This document shows positions 31,421 through 44,863 of a stretch of DNA of 64,000 nucleotides, one piece after another. The stretch spans positions 15,001 through 79,000 of the forward strand of contig JBBELK010000691.1 in assembly GCA_037783545.1 (NCBI GenBank). The letters run 5' to 3'. The stretch's first letter is position 1; each line of letters starts with the position of its first letter. The translations under genes were made by a program, and so were the position numbers. The notes under the pieces are model-generated. The model saw only the letters and a list, made by a program, of their open reading frames with translations. It did no database searches and was not told the DNA's origin. Source of the stretch: Henricia sp. BOLD:AAB3569 (lineage: Eukaryota; Echinodermata; Asteroidea; Spinulosida; Echinasteridae).

Positions 31421-34400
31421 GACCACTATTCAGTTTTGGTCGGACGATGTCTAAAGTGGTATTTTTTAACTCGCCTTTCGACGCTGATTCCGAAAATACC
31501 ACACGTGGTCAGTTTCGGCCATTTTTGACAACAAATGACCAGTATTCAGTTTTGGTCGGACGGTGTCCAAAGTGGTATTTTTGAACTCGCCTGTCGACAC
31601 TGATTCCGAAAATACCACACATGGTCAGTTTCGGCCATTTTGGACAAAAAACTGACCACTATTCAGTTTTGGTCGGACGATGTCTAAAGTGGTATTTTTT
31701 AACTCGCCTTTCGACGCTGATTCCGAAAATACCACACGTGGTCAGTTTCGGCCATTTTGGAAAAAAACTGATAATTGATGCAACTGGAATAATTGATGCA
31801 ACTGGAATAATTGATGCAACTGGAATAATTGATGCAACTGGAATAATCGATGCAACTGGAATAATCGATGCAACTGGAATAATCGATGCATTTTTGAACT
31901 CGCCTTTCGACGCTGATTCCGAAAATACCACAAGTGGTCAATTTCGGCCATTTTGGAAAAAAAATGACCACTATTCAGTTTTGGTCGGACGATGTCTAAA
32001 GTGGTATTTTTTAACTCGCCTTTCGACGCTGATTCCGAAAATACCACACGTGGTCAGTTTCGGCCATTTTGGAAAAAAAATGACCACTATTCAGTTTTGG
32101 TCGGACGATGTCCAAAGTGGTATTTTTGAACTCGCCTTTCGACGCTGATTCCGAAAATACCACACGTGGTCAGTTTCGGCCATTTTGGAAAAAAAACTGA
32201 CCACTATTCAGTTTTGGTCGGACGATGTCTAAAGTGGTATTTTTTAACTCGCCTTTCGACGCTGATTCCGAAAATACCACACGTGGTCAGTTTCGGCCAT
32301 TTTGGAAAAAAAATGACCACTATTCAGTTTTGGTCGGACGATGTCCAAAGTGGTATTTTTGAACTCGCCTTTCGACGCTGATTCCGAAAATACCACACGT
32401 GGTCAGTTTCGGCCATTTTGGAAAAAAAACTGACCACTATTCAGTTTTGGTCGGACGATGTCTAAAGTGGTATTTGTTAACTCGCCTTTCGACGCTGATT
32501 CCGAAAATACCACACGTGGTCAGTTTCGGCCATTTTGGAAAAAAAAACTGACCACTATTCAGTTTTGGTCGGACGATGTCCAAAGTGGTATTTTTGAACT
32601 CGCCTTTCGACGCTGATTCCGAAAATACCACACGTGGTCAGTTTCGGCCATTTTGGAAAAAACTGATAATTGATGCAACTGGAATAATTGATGCAACTGG
32701 AATAATTGATGCAACTGGAATAATTGATGCAACTGGAATAATCGATGCAACTGGAATAATCGATGCAACTGGAATAATCGATGCATTTCTGAACTCGCCT
32801 TTCGACGCTGATTCCGAAAATACCACAAGTGGTCAGTTTCGGCCATTTTGGAAAAAAAACTGACCACTATTCAGTTTTGGTCGGACGATGTCCAAAGTGG
32901 TATTTTTGAACTCGCCTTTCGACGCTGATTCCGAAAATACCACAAGTGGTCAGTTTCGGCCATTTTGGAAAAAAAACTGACCACTATTCAGTTTTGGTCG
33001 GACGATGTCTAAAGTGGTATTTTTTAACTCGCCTTTCGACGCTGATTCCGAAAATACCACACGTGGTCAGTTTCGGCCATTTTTGACAACAAATGACCAG
33101 TATTCAGTTTTGGTCGGACGGTGTCCAAAGTGGTATTTTTGAACTCGCCTGTCGACACTGATTCCGAAAATACCACACATGGTCAGTTTCGGCCATTTTG
33201 GACAAAAAACTGACCACTATTCAGTTTTGGTCGGACGATGTCTAAAGTGGTATTTTTTAACTCGCCTTTCGACGCTGATTCCGAAAATACCACACGTGGT
33301 CAGTTTCGGCCATTTTTGACAACAAATGACCAGTATTCAGTTTTGGTCGGACGGTGTCCAAAGTGGTATTTTTGAACTCGCCTGTCGACACTGATTCCGA
33401 AAATACCACACATGGTCAGTTTCGGCCATTTTGGACAAAAAACTGACCACTATTCAGTTTTGGTCGGACGATGTCTAAAGTGGTATTTTTTAACTCGCCT
33501 TTCGACGCTGATTCCGAAAATACCACACGTGGTCAGTTTCGGCCATTTTGGAAAAAAAATGACCACCATTCAGTTTTGGTCGGACGATGTCCAAAGTGGT
33601 ATTTCTGAACTCGCCTTTCGACGCTGATTCCGAAAATACCACAAGTGGTCAGTTTCGGCCATTTTGGAAAAAAAACTGACCACTATTCAGTTTTGGTCGG
33701 ACGATGTCTAAAGTGGTATTTTTTAACTCGCCTTTCGACGCTGATTCCGAAAATACCACACGTGGTCAGTTTCGGCCACTTTGGAAAAAAAATGACCACT
33801 ATTCAGTTTTGGTCGGACGATGTCCAAAGTGGTATTTTTGAACTCGCCTTTCGACGCTGATTCCGAAAATACCACACGTGGTCAGTTTCGGCCATTTTGG
33901 AAAAAAAACTGACCACTATTCAGTTTTGGTCGGACGATGTCTAAAGTGGTATTTGTTAACTCGCCTTTCGACGCTGATTCCGAAAATACCACACGTGGTC
34001 AGTTTCGGCCATTTTGGAAAAAAAAACTGACCACTATTCAGTTTTGGTCGGACGATGTCCAAAGTGGTATTTTTGAACTCGCCTTTCGACGCTGATTCCG
34101 AAAATACCACACGTGGTCAGTTTCGGCCATTTTGGAAAAAACTGATAATTGATGCAACTGGAATAATTGATGCAACTGGAATAATTGATGCAACTGGAAT
34201 AATTGATGCAACTGGAATAATCGATGCAACTGGAATAATCGATGCAACTGGAATAATCGATGCATTTCTGAACTCGCCTTTCGACGCTGATTCCGAAAAT
34301 ACCACAAGTGGTCAGTTTCGGCCATTTTGGAAAAAAAACTGACCACTATTCAGTTTTGGTCGGACGATGTCCAAAGTGGTATTTTTGAACTCGCCTTTCG

Positions 34401-36995
34401 ACGCTGATTCCGAAAATACCACAAGTGGTCAGTTTCGGCCATTTTGGAAAAAAAACTGACCACTATTCAGTTTTGGTCGGACGATGTCTAAAGTGGTATT
34501 TTTTAACTCGCCTTTCGACGCTGATTCCGAAAATACCACACGTGGTCAGTTTCGGCCACTTTGGAAAAAAAATGACCACTATTCAGTTTTGGTCGGACGA
34601 TGTCCAAAGTGGTATTTTTGAACTCGCCTTTCGACGCTGATTCCGAAAATACCACACGTGGTCAGTTTCGGCCATTTTGGAAAAAAAACTGACCACTATT
34701 CAGTTTTGGTCGGACGATGTCTAAAGTGGTATTTGTTAACTCGCCTTTCGACGCTGATTCCGAAAATACCACACGTGGTCAGTTTCGGCCATTTTGGAAA
34801 AAAAAACTGACCACTATTCAGTTTTGGTCGGACGATGTCCAAAGTGGTATTTTTGAACTCGCCTTTCGACGCTGATTCCGAAAATACCACACGTGGTCAG
34901 TTTCGGCCATTTTGGAAAAAACTGATAATTGATGCAACTGGAATAATTGATGCAACTGGAATAATTGATGCAACTGGAATAATTGATGCAACTGGAATAA
35001 TCGATGCAACTGGAATAATCGATGCAACTGGAATAATCGATGCATTTCTGAACTCGCCTTTCGACGCTGATTCCGAAAATACCACAAGTGGTCAGTTTCG
35101 GCCATTTTGGAAAAAAAACTGACCACTATTCAGTTTTGGTCGGACGATGTCCAAAGTGGTATTTTTGAACTCGCCTTTCGACGCTGATTCCGAAAATACC
35201 ACAAGTGGTCAGTTTCGGCCATTTTGGAAAAAAAACTGACCACTATTCAGTTTTGGTCGGACGATGTCTAAAGTGGTATTTTTTAACTCGCCTTTCGACG
35301 CTGATTCCGAAAATACCACACGTGGTCAGTTTCGGCCATTTTTGACAACAAATGACCAGTATTCAGTTTTGGTCGGACGGTGTCCAAAGTGGTATTTTTG
35401 AACTCGCCTGTCGACACTGATTCCGAAAATACCACACATGGTCAGTTTCGGCCATTTTGGACAAAAAACTGACCACTATTCAGTTTTGGTCGGACGATGT
35501 CTAAAGTGGTATTTTTTAACTCGCCTTTCGACGCTGATTCCGAAAATACCACAAGTGGTCAGTTTCGGCCATTTTGGAAAAAAAACTGACCACTATTCAG
35601 TTTTGGTCGGACGATGTCTAAAGTGGTATTTTTTAACTCGCCTTTCGACGCTGATTCCGAAAATACCACACGTGGTCAGTTTCGGCCACTTTGGAAAAAA
35701 AATGACCACTATTCAGTTTTGGTCGGACGATGTCCAAAGTGGTATTTTTGAACTCGCCTTTCGACGCTGATTCCGAAAATACCACACGTGGTCAGTTTCG
35801 GCCATTTTGGAAAAAAAACTGACCACTATTCAGTTTTGGTCGGACGATGTCTAAAGTGGTATTTGTTAACTCGCCTTTCGACGCTGATTCCGAAAATACC
35901 ACACGTGGTCAGTTTCGGCCATTTTGGAAAAAAAAACTGACCACTATTCAGTTTTGGTCGGACGATGTCCAAAGTGGTATTTTTGAACTCGCCTTTCGAC
36001 GCTGATTCCGAAAATACCACACGTGGTCAGTTTCGGCCATTTTGGAAAAAACTGATAATTGATGCAACTGGAATAATTGATGCAACTGGAATAATTGATG
36101 CAACTGGAATAATTGATGCAACTGGAATAATCGATGCAACTGGAATAATCGATGCAACTGGAATAATCGATGCATTTCTGAACTCGCCTTTCGACGCTGA
36201 TTCCGAAAATACCACAAGTGGTCAGTTTCGGCCATTTTGGAAAAAAAACTGACCACTATTCAGTTTTGGTCGGACGATGTCCAAAGTGGTATTTTTGAAC
36301 TCGCCTTTCGACGCTGATTCCGAAAATACCACAAGTGGTCAGTTTCGGCCATTTTGGAAAAAAAACTGACCACTATTCAGTTTTGGTCGGACGATGTCTA
36401 AAGTGGTATTTTTTAACTCGCCTTTCGACGCTGATTCCGAAAATACCACACGTGGTCAGTTTCGGCCATTTTTGACAACAAATGACCAGTATTCAGTTTT
36501 GGTCGGACGGTGTCCAAAGTGGTATTTTTGAACTCGCCTGTCGACACTGATTCCGAAAATACCACACATGGTCAGTTTCGGCCATTTTGGACAAAAAACT
36601 GACCACTATTCAGTTTTGGTCGGACGATGTCTAAAGTGGTATTTTTTAACTCGCCTTTCGACGCTGATTCCGAAAATACCACACGTGGTCAGTTTCGGCC
36701 ATTTTGGAAAAAAAATGACCACCATTCAGTTTTGGTCGGACGATGTCCAAAGTGGTATTTTTGAACTCGCCTTTCGACGCTGATTCCGAAAATGCCACAC
36801 GTGGTCAGTTTCGGCCATTTTGGAAAAAAAACTGACCACTATTCAGTTTTGGTCGGACGATGTCTAAAGTGGTATTTTTTAACTCGCCTTTCGACGCTGA
36901 TTCCGAAAATACCACACGTGGTCAGTTTCGGCCATTTTGGGAAAAAAAATGACCACTATTCAGTTTTGGTCGGACGATGTCTAAAGTGGTATTTT

Positions 36996-39900
36996 TTAAC
37001 TCGCCTTTCGACGCTGATTCCGAAAATACCACACGTGTTCAGTTTCGGCCATTTTGGAAAAAAACTGATAATTTATGCAACTGGAATAATTGATGCAACT
37101 GGAATAATTGATGCAACTGGAATAATTGATGCAACTGGAATAATTGATGCAACTGGAATAATCGATGCAACTGGAATAATCGATGCATTTTTGAACTCGC
37201 CTTTCGACGCTGATTCCGAAAATACCACACGTGGTCAATTTCGGCCATTTTGGAAAAAAAATGACCACTATTCAGTTTTGGTCGGACGATGTCCAAAGTG
37301 ATATATCTGAACTCGCCTTTCGACGCTGATTCCGAAAATACCACACGTGGTCAGTTTCGGCCATTTTGGAAAAAACTGATAATTTATGCAACTGGAATAA
37401 TTGATGCAACTGGAATAATTGATGCAACTGGAATAATTGATGCAACTGGAATAATTGATGCAACTGGAATAATCGATGCAACTGGAATAATCGATGCATT
37501 TTTGAACTCGCCTTTCGACGCTGATTCCGAAAATATCACACGTGGTCAGTTTCGGCCATTTTGGAAAAAAAATGACCACTATTCAGTTTTGGTCGGACGA
37601 TGTCCAAAGTGATATTTTTGAACTCGCCTCTCGAAGCTGATTCCGAAAATACCACACATGGTCAGTTTCGGCCACTTTGGAAAAAAACTGATAATTGATG
37701 CAACTGGAATAATTGATGCAACTGGAATAATTGATGCAACTGGAATAATTGATGCAACTGGAATAATCGATGCAACTGGAATAATCGATGCAACTGGAAT
37801 AATCGATGCATTTTTGAACTCGCCTTTCGACGCTGATTCCGAAAATACCACACGTGGTCAATTTCGGCCATTTTGGAAAAAAAATGACCACTATTCAGTT
37901 TTGGTCGGACGATGTCCAAAGTGATATTTCTGAACTCGCCTTTCGACGCTGATTCCGAAAATACCACACGTGGTCAGTTTCGGCCATTTTGGAAAAAACT
38001 GATAATTGATGCAACTGGAATAATTGATGCAACTGGAATAATTGATGCAACTGGAATAATTGATGCAACTGGAATAATTGATGCAACTGGAATAATCGAT
38101 GCAACTGGAATAATCGATGCATTTTTGAACTCGCCTTTCGACGCTGATTCCGAAAATATCACACGTGGTCAGTTTCGGCCATTTTGGAAAAAAAATGACC
38201 ACTATTCAGTTTTGGTCGGACGATGTCCAACGTGATATTTTTGAACTCGCCTCTCGAAGCTGATTCCGAAAATACCACACATGGTCAGTTTCGGCCACTT
38301 TGGAAAAAAACTGATAATTGATGCAACTGGAATAATTGATGCAACTGGAATAATTGATGCAACTGGAATAATTGATGCAACTGGAATAATCGATGCAACT
38401 GGAATAATCGATGCAACTGGAATAATCGATGCATTTTTGAACTCGCCTTTCGACGCTGATTCCGAAAATACCACACGTAGTCAATTTCGGCCATTTTGGA
38501 AAAAAAATGACCACTATTCAGTTTTGGTCGGACGATGTCCAAAGTGGTATTTCTGAACTCGCCTTTCGACGCTGATTCCGAAAATACCACAAGTGGTCAG
38601 TTTCGGCCATTTTGGAAAAAAAATGACCACTATTCAGTTTTGGTCGGACGATGTCTAAAGTGGTATTTTTTAACTCGCCTTTCGACGCTGATTCCGAAAA
38701 TACCACACGTGGTCAGTTTCGGCCATTTTGGAAAAAAAAATGACCACTATTCAGTTTTGGTCGGACGATGTCCAAAGTGGTATTTTTGAACTCGCCTTTC
38801 GACGCTGATTCCGAAAATACCACACGTGGTCAGTTTCGGCCATTTTGGGAAAAAAAATGACCACTATTCAGTTTTGGTCGGACGATGTCTAAAGTGGTAT
38901 TTTTTAACTCGCCTTTCGACGCTGATTCCGAAAATACCACACGTGTTCAGTTTCGGCCATTTTGGAAAAAAACTGATAATTGATGCAACTGGAATAATTG
39001 ATGCAACTGGAATAATTGATGCAACTGGAATAATTGATGCAACTGGAATAATTGATGCAACTGGAATAATCGATGCAACTGGAATAATCGATGCATTTTT
39101 GAACTCGCCTTTCGACGCTGATTCCGAAAATACCACACGTGGTAAATTTCGGCCATTTTGGAAAAAAAATGACCACTATTCAGTTTTGGTCGGACGATGT
39201 CCAAAGTGATATATCTGAACTCGCCTTTCGACGCTGATTCCGCAAATACCACACGTGGTCAGTTTCGGCCATTTTGGAAAAAACTGATAATTGATGCAAC
39301 TGGAATAATTGATGCAACTGGAATAATTGATGCAACTGGAATAATTGATGCAACTGGAATAATTGATGCAACTGGAATAATCGATGCAACTGGAATAATC
39401 GATGCATTTTTGAACTCGCCTTTCGACGCTGATTCCGAAAATATCACACGTGGTCAGTTTCGGCCATTTTGGAAAAAAAATGACCACTATTCAGTTTTGG
39501 TCGGACGATGTCCAAAGTGATATTTTTGAACTCGCCTCTCGAAGCTGATTCCGAAAATACCACACATGGTCAGTTTCGGCCACTTTGGAAAAAAACTGAT
39601 AATTGATGCAACTGGAATAATTGATGCAACTGGAATAATTGATGCAACTGGAATAATTGATGCAACTGGAATAATCGATGCAACTGGAATAATCGATGCA
39701 ACTGGAATAATCGATGCATTTTTGAACTCGCCTTTCGACGCTGATTCCGAAAATACCACACGTGGTCAATTTCGGCCAATTTGGAAAAAAAATGACCACT
39801 ATTCAGTTTTGGTCGGACGATGTCCAAAGTGATATTTCTGAACTCGCCTTTCGACGCTGATTCCGAAAATACCACACGTGGTCAGTTTCGGCCATTTTGG

Positions 39901-40800
39901 AAAAAACTGATAATTGATGCAACTGGAATAATTGATGCAACTGGAATAATTGATGCAACTGGAATAATTGATGCAACTGGAATAATTGATGCAACTGGAA
40001 TAATCGATGCAACTGGAATAATCGATGCATTTTTGAACTCGCCTTTCGACGCTGATTCCGAAAATATCACACGTGGTCAGTTTCGGCCATTTTGGAAAAA
40101 AAATGACCACTATTCAGTTTTGGTCGGACGATGTCCAACGTGATATTTTTGAACTCGCCTCTCGAAGCTGATTCCGAAAATACCACACATGGTCAGTTTC
40201 GGCCACTTTGGAAAAAAACTGATAATTGATGCAACTGGAATAATTGATGCAACTGGAATAATTGATGCAACTGGAATAATTGATGCAACTGGAATAATCG
40301 ATGCAACTGGAATAATCGATGCAACTGGAATAATCGATGCATTTTTGAACTCGCCTTTCGACGCTGATTCCGAAAATACCACACGTGGTCAATTTCGGCC
40401 ATTTTGGAAAAAAAATGACCACTATTCAGTTTTGGTCGGACGATGTCCAAAGTGGTATTTCTGAACTCGCCTTTCGACGCTGATTCCGAAAATACCACAA
40501 GTGGTCAGTTTCGGCCATTTTGGAAAAAAAACTGACCACTATTCAGTTTTGGTCGGACGATGTCTAAAGTGGTATGTTTTAACTCGCCTTTCGACGCTGA
40601 TTCCGAAAATACCACACGTGGTCAGTTTCGGCCATTTTGGAAAAAAAATGACCACTATTCAGTTTTGGTCGGACGATGTCCAAAGTGGTATTTTTGAACT
40701 CGCCTTTCGACGCTGATTCCGAAAATACCACACGTGGTCAGTTTCGGCCATTTTGGAAAAAAAACTGACCACTATTCAGTTTTGGTCGGACGATGTCTAA
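36996..40800. repeat. 1908-bp higher-order repeat of satellite 1, two copies
   Basis: Matching monomers at 36996/38904, 37268/39176, 37579/39487, 37891/39799 and 38202/40110 are all 1908 bp apart. Each copy contains five minisatellite blocks spaced about 312 bp apart. Private changes distinguish the copies, for example TTTATGCA at the start of two blocks only in the first copy. Confidence 0.85.
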
Positions 40801-41279
40801 AGTGGTATTTTTTAACTCGCCTTTCGACGCTGATTCCGAAAATACCACACGTGGTCAGTTTCGGCCATTTTGGGAAAAAAAATGACCACTATTCAGTTTT
40901 GGTCGGACGATGTCCAAAGTGGTATTTTTAAACTCGCCTTTCGACGCTGATTCCGAAAATACCACACGTGGTCAGTTTCGGCCATTTTGGAAAAAACTGA
41001 TAATTGATGCAACTGGAATAATTGATGCAACTGGAATAATTGATGCAACTGGAATAATTGATGCAACTGGAATAATCGATGCAACTGGAATAATCGATGC
41101 AACTGGAATAATCGATGCATTTCTGAACTCGCCTTTCGACGCTGATTCCGAAAATACCACAAGTGGTCAGTTTCGGCCATTTTGGAAAAAAAACTGACCA
41201 CTATTCAGTTTTGGTCGGACGATGTCCAAAGTGGTATTTTTGAACTCGCCTTTCGACGCTGATTCCGAAAATACCACAA

Positions 41280-42945
41280 GTGGTCAGTTTCGGCCATTTT
41301 GGAAAAAAAACTGACCACTATTCAGTTTTGGTCGGACGATGTCTAAAGTGGTATTTTTTAACTCGCCTTTCGACGCTGATTCCGAAAATACCACACGTGG
41401 TGAGTTTCGGCCATTTTGGACAAAAAATGACCAGTATTCAGTTTTGGTCGGACGGTGTCCAAAGTGGTATTTTTGAACTCGCCTGTCGACACTGATTCCG
41501 AAAATACCACACGTGGTCAGTTTCGGCCATTTTGGAAAAAAAAACTGACCACTATTCAGTTTTGGTCGGACGATGTCCAAAGTGGTATTTTTGAACTCGC
41601 CTTTCGACGCTGATTCCGAAAATACCACACGTGGTCAGTTTCGGCCATTTTGGAAAAAACTGATAATTGATGCAACTGGAATAATTGATGCAACTGGAAT
41701 AATTGATGCAACTGGAATAATTGATGCAACTGGAATAATCGATGCAACTGGAATAATCGATGCAACTGGAATAATCGATGCATTTTTTAACTCGCCTTTC
41801 GACGCTGATTCCGAAAATACCACACGTGGTCAGTTTCGGCCATTTTGGAAAAAAAATTACCACTATTCAGTTTTGGTCGGACGATGTCCAAAGTGGTATT
41901 TCTGAACTCGCCTTTCGACGCTGATTCCGAAAATACCACACGTGGTCAGTTTCGGCCATTTTGGAAAAAAATGACCACTATTCAGTTTTGGTCGCACGAT
42001 GTCCAAAGTGGTATTTTTGAACTCGCCTTTCGACGCTGATTCCGAAAATACCACAAGTGGTCAGTTTCGGCCATTTTGGAAAAAAAACTGACCACTATTC
42101 AGTTTTGGTCGGACGATGTCCAAAGTGGTATTTTTGAACTCGCCTTTCGACGCTGATTCCGAAAATACCACAAGTGGTCAGTTTCGGCCATTTTGGAAAA
42201 AAAACTGACCACTATTCAGTTTTGGTCGGACGATGTCTAAAGTGGTATTTTTTAACTCGCCTTTCGACGCTGATTCCGAAAATACCACACGTGGTGAGTT
42301 TCGGCCATTTTGGACAAAAAATGACCAGTATTCAGTTTTGGTCGGACGGTGTCCAAAGTGGTATTTTTGAACTCGCCTGTCGACACTGATTCCGAAAATA
42401 CCACACGTGGTCAGTTTCGGCCATTTTGGAAAAAAAAACTGACCACTATTCAGTTTTGGTCGGACGATGTCCAAAGTGGTATTTTTGAACTCGCCTTTCG
42501 ACGCTGATTCCGAAAATACCACACGTGGTCAGTTTCGGCCATTTTGGAAAAAACTGATAATTGATGCAACTGGAATAATTGATGCAACTGGAATAATTGA
42601 TGCAACTGGAATAATTGATGCAACTGGAATAATCGATGCAACTGGAATAATCGATGCAACTGGAATAATCGATGCATTTTTTAACTCGCCTTTCGACGCT
42701 GATTCCGAAAATACCACACGTGGTCAGTTTCGGCCATTTTGGAAAAAAAATTACCACTATTCAGTTTTGGTCGGACGATGTCCAAAGTGGTATTTCTGAA
42801 CTCGCCTTTCGACGCTGATTCCGAAAATACCACACGTGGTCAGTTTCGGCCATTTTGGAAAAAAATGACCACTATTCAGTTTTGGTCGCACGATGTCCAA
42901 AGTGGTATTTTTGAACTCGCCTTTCGACGCTGATTCCGAAAATAC
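41280..42945. repeat. 894-bp higher-order repeat of satellite 1 at its right edge
   Basis: The units starting at 41280 and 42174 are 894 bp apart and share rare variants (GGTGAGTTTCGG, GGTCGCACGATG, AAAATTACCACTATTC). The second copy is cut by the junction with satellite 2 at 42945. Confidence 0.85.
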
Positions 42946-44863
42946 ATGTTTCGTTAGTGCTGGGCCAATGGCAATAGGCTGTGCAGTAAAGAGGAAACGG
43001 CGTTTTGGATGTTTCGCTAGTGCTGAGCCAATGGCCATAGACTCTGCAGTAATGAGTAAACACTGTTTTGGATGTTTCGCTAGTGCAGGTGCAATGGCAA
43101 TAGGCTGTGCAGTAAAGAGGAAACAGCGTTTTGGATGTTTCGCTAGTGCTGGGCCAATGGCCATAGACTATACAGTAAAGAGGAAACGGCGTTTTGGATG
43201 TTTCGCTAGTGCTGGGCCAATGGCAATAGGCTGTGCAGTAATGAGTGAACCCTGTTTTGGATGTTTCGCTAGTACAGGTGCAATGGCAATAGGCTGTGCA
43301 GTAAAGAGGAAACGGCGTTTTGGATGTTTCGCTAGTGCTGGGCCAATGGCCATAGACTATACAGTAAAGAGGAAACGGCGTTTTGGATGTTTCGTTAGTG
43401 CTGGGCCAATGGCCATAGACTCTGCAGTAATGAGTAAACACTGTTTTGGATGTTTCGCTTGTGCAGGTGCAATGGCAATAGGCTGTGCAGTAAAGAGAAA
43501 ACGGCGATTTGGATGTTTCGCTAGTGCTGAGCCAATGGCCATAGACTCTGCAGTAATGAGTAAACACTGTTTTGGATGTTTCGCTAGTGCAGGTGCAATG
43601 GCAATAGGCTGTGCAGTAAAGAGGAAACGGCGTTTTGGATGTTTCGCTAGTGCTGAGCCAATGGCCATAGACTTGTGCAGTAAAGAGGTAACGGCGTTTT
43701 TGATGTTTCGCTAGTGCAGGTGCAATGGCAATAGGCTTGTGCAGTAAAGAGGAAACGGCGTTTTGGCTGTTTCGCTAGTGCTGGGACTATGGCAATAGGC
43801 TCTGCAGTAAAGTGGAAACGGCGTTTTGGATGTTTCGCTAGTGCTGAGCAATGGCCATAGACTCTGCAGTAATGAGTAAACACTGTTTTGGATGTTTCGC
43901 TAGTGCAGGTGCAATGGCAATAGGCTGTGCAGTAAAGAGGAAACGGCGTTTTGGATGTTTCGCTAGTGCTGAGCCAATGGCCATAGACTCTGCAGTAATG
44001 AGTAAACACTGTTTTGGATGTTTCGCTAGTGCAGGTGCAATGGCAATAGGCTGTGCAGTAAAGAGGAAACGGCGTTTTGGATGTTTCGCTAGTGCTGAGC
44101 CAATGGCCATAGACTTGTGCAGTAAAGAGGTAACGGCGTTTTTGATGTTTCGCTAGTGCAGGTGCAATGGCAATAGGCTGTGCAGTAAAGAGGAAACGGC
44201 GTTTTGGATGTTTCGCTATTAGGCTTGTGCAGTAAAGAGGAAACGGCGTTTTGGCTGTTTCGCTAGTGCTGAGCAATGGCCATAGACTCTGCAGTAATGA
44301 GTAAACACTGTTTTGGATGTTTCGCTAGTGCAGGTGCAGGGGCTGTGCAGTAAAGAGGAAACGGCGTTTTGGATGTTTCGCTAGTGCTGGGCCAATGGCC
44401 ATAGACTATACAGTAAAGAGGAAACGGCGTTTTGGATGTTTCGCTAGGCTTGTGCAGTAAAGAGGAAACGGCGTTTTGGCTGTTTCGCTAGTGCTGGGCC
44501 AATGGCAATAGGCTCTGCAGTAAAGAGGAAACGGCGTTTTGGATGTTTCGCTAGTGCTGAGCCAATGGCCATAGACTCTGCAGTAATGAGTAAACACTGT
44601 TTTGGATGTTTCGCTAGTACAGGTGCAATGGCAATAGGCTGTGCAGTAAAGAGGAAACGGCGTTTTGGATGTTTCGCTAGTGCTGGGCCAATGGCCATAG
44701 ACTATACAGTAAAGAGGAAACGGCGTTTTGGATGTTTCGTTAGTGCTGGGCCAATGGCAATAGGCTGTGCAGTAAAGAGGAAACGGCGTTTTGGATGTTT
44801 CGCTAGTGCTGGGCCAATGGCCATAGACTATACAGTAAAGAGGAAACGGCGTTTTGGATGTTT
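42946..44863. repeat. Satellite 2: 63-bp monomer array
   Basis: About 30 monomers of the form ATGTTTCGCTAGTGC, GGGCCAATGGC, ATAGGCTGTGCAGTAAAG, AGGAAACGGCGTTTTGG. Three main variants alternate: GGGCCAATGGCCATAGACTA; GAGCCAATGGCCATAGACTC with AGTAAACACTG; and GCAGGTGCAATGGCAATAGG. Shortened monomers cluster at about 44,155-44,460. The unit equals 21 codons, so frames of up to 273 codons (plus) and 231 codons (minus) run through it. They lack any non-repeat sequence and are not called as genes. Confidence 0.96.

Larger units (their letters stand above)
19367..42945. repeat. Satellite 1: 116-118 bp monomer array, about 23.6 kb
   Basis: The array is continuous. Type A monomers (GCCTGTCGACACTG, ACATGGTCAG, GGACAAAAAATGACCAG, ACGGTGTCC) fill the start and recur near 21.05, 26.05, 31.55, 33.1, 33.35, 35.4 and 36.5 kb, plus the type A-like units at 41.4 and 42.3 kb. 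Type B monomers (GCCTTTCGACGCTG, ACACGTGGTCAG, TGACCACTATTCAG, ACGATGTC) make up most of the rest. A third form carries an 18-bp minisatellite block. Each monomer has two dyads: GTGGTATTTT with AAAATACCAC, and GGTCAGTTT with AAACTGACC. All frames of 60-175 codons in this region are repeat artefacts. Confidence 0.98.

Noticed and set aside
20031-42676. CRISPR-like look of regularly spaced repeats
   Set aside because: There are no unique spacers of constant length, no cas genes, and the context is eukaryotic. The spacing units are themselves satellite monomers.
42893-43714. 273-codon plus-strand frame and 231-codon minus-strand frame
   Set aside because: They lie wholly in satellite 1/2 monomers, begin in satellite 1 and cross the junction. 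They reflect the 63-bp period only.
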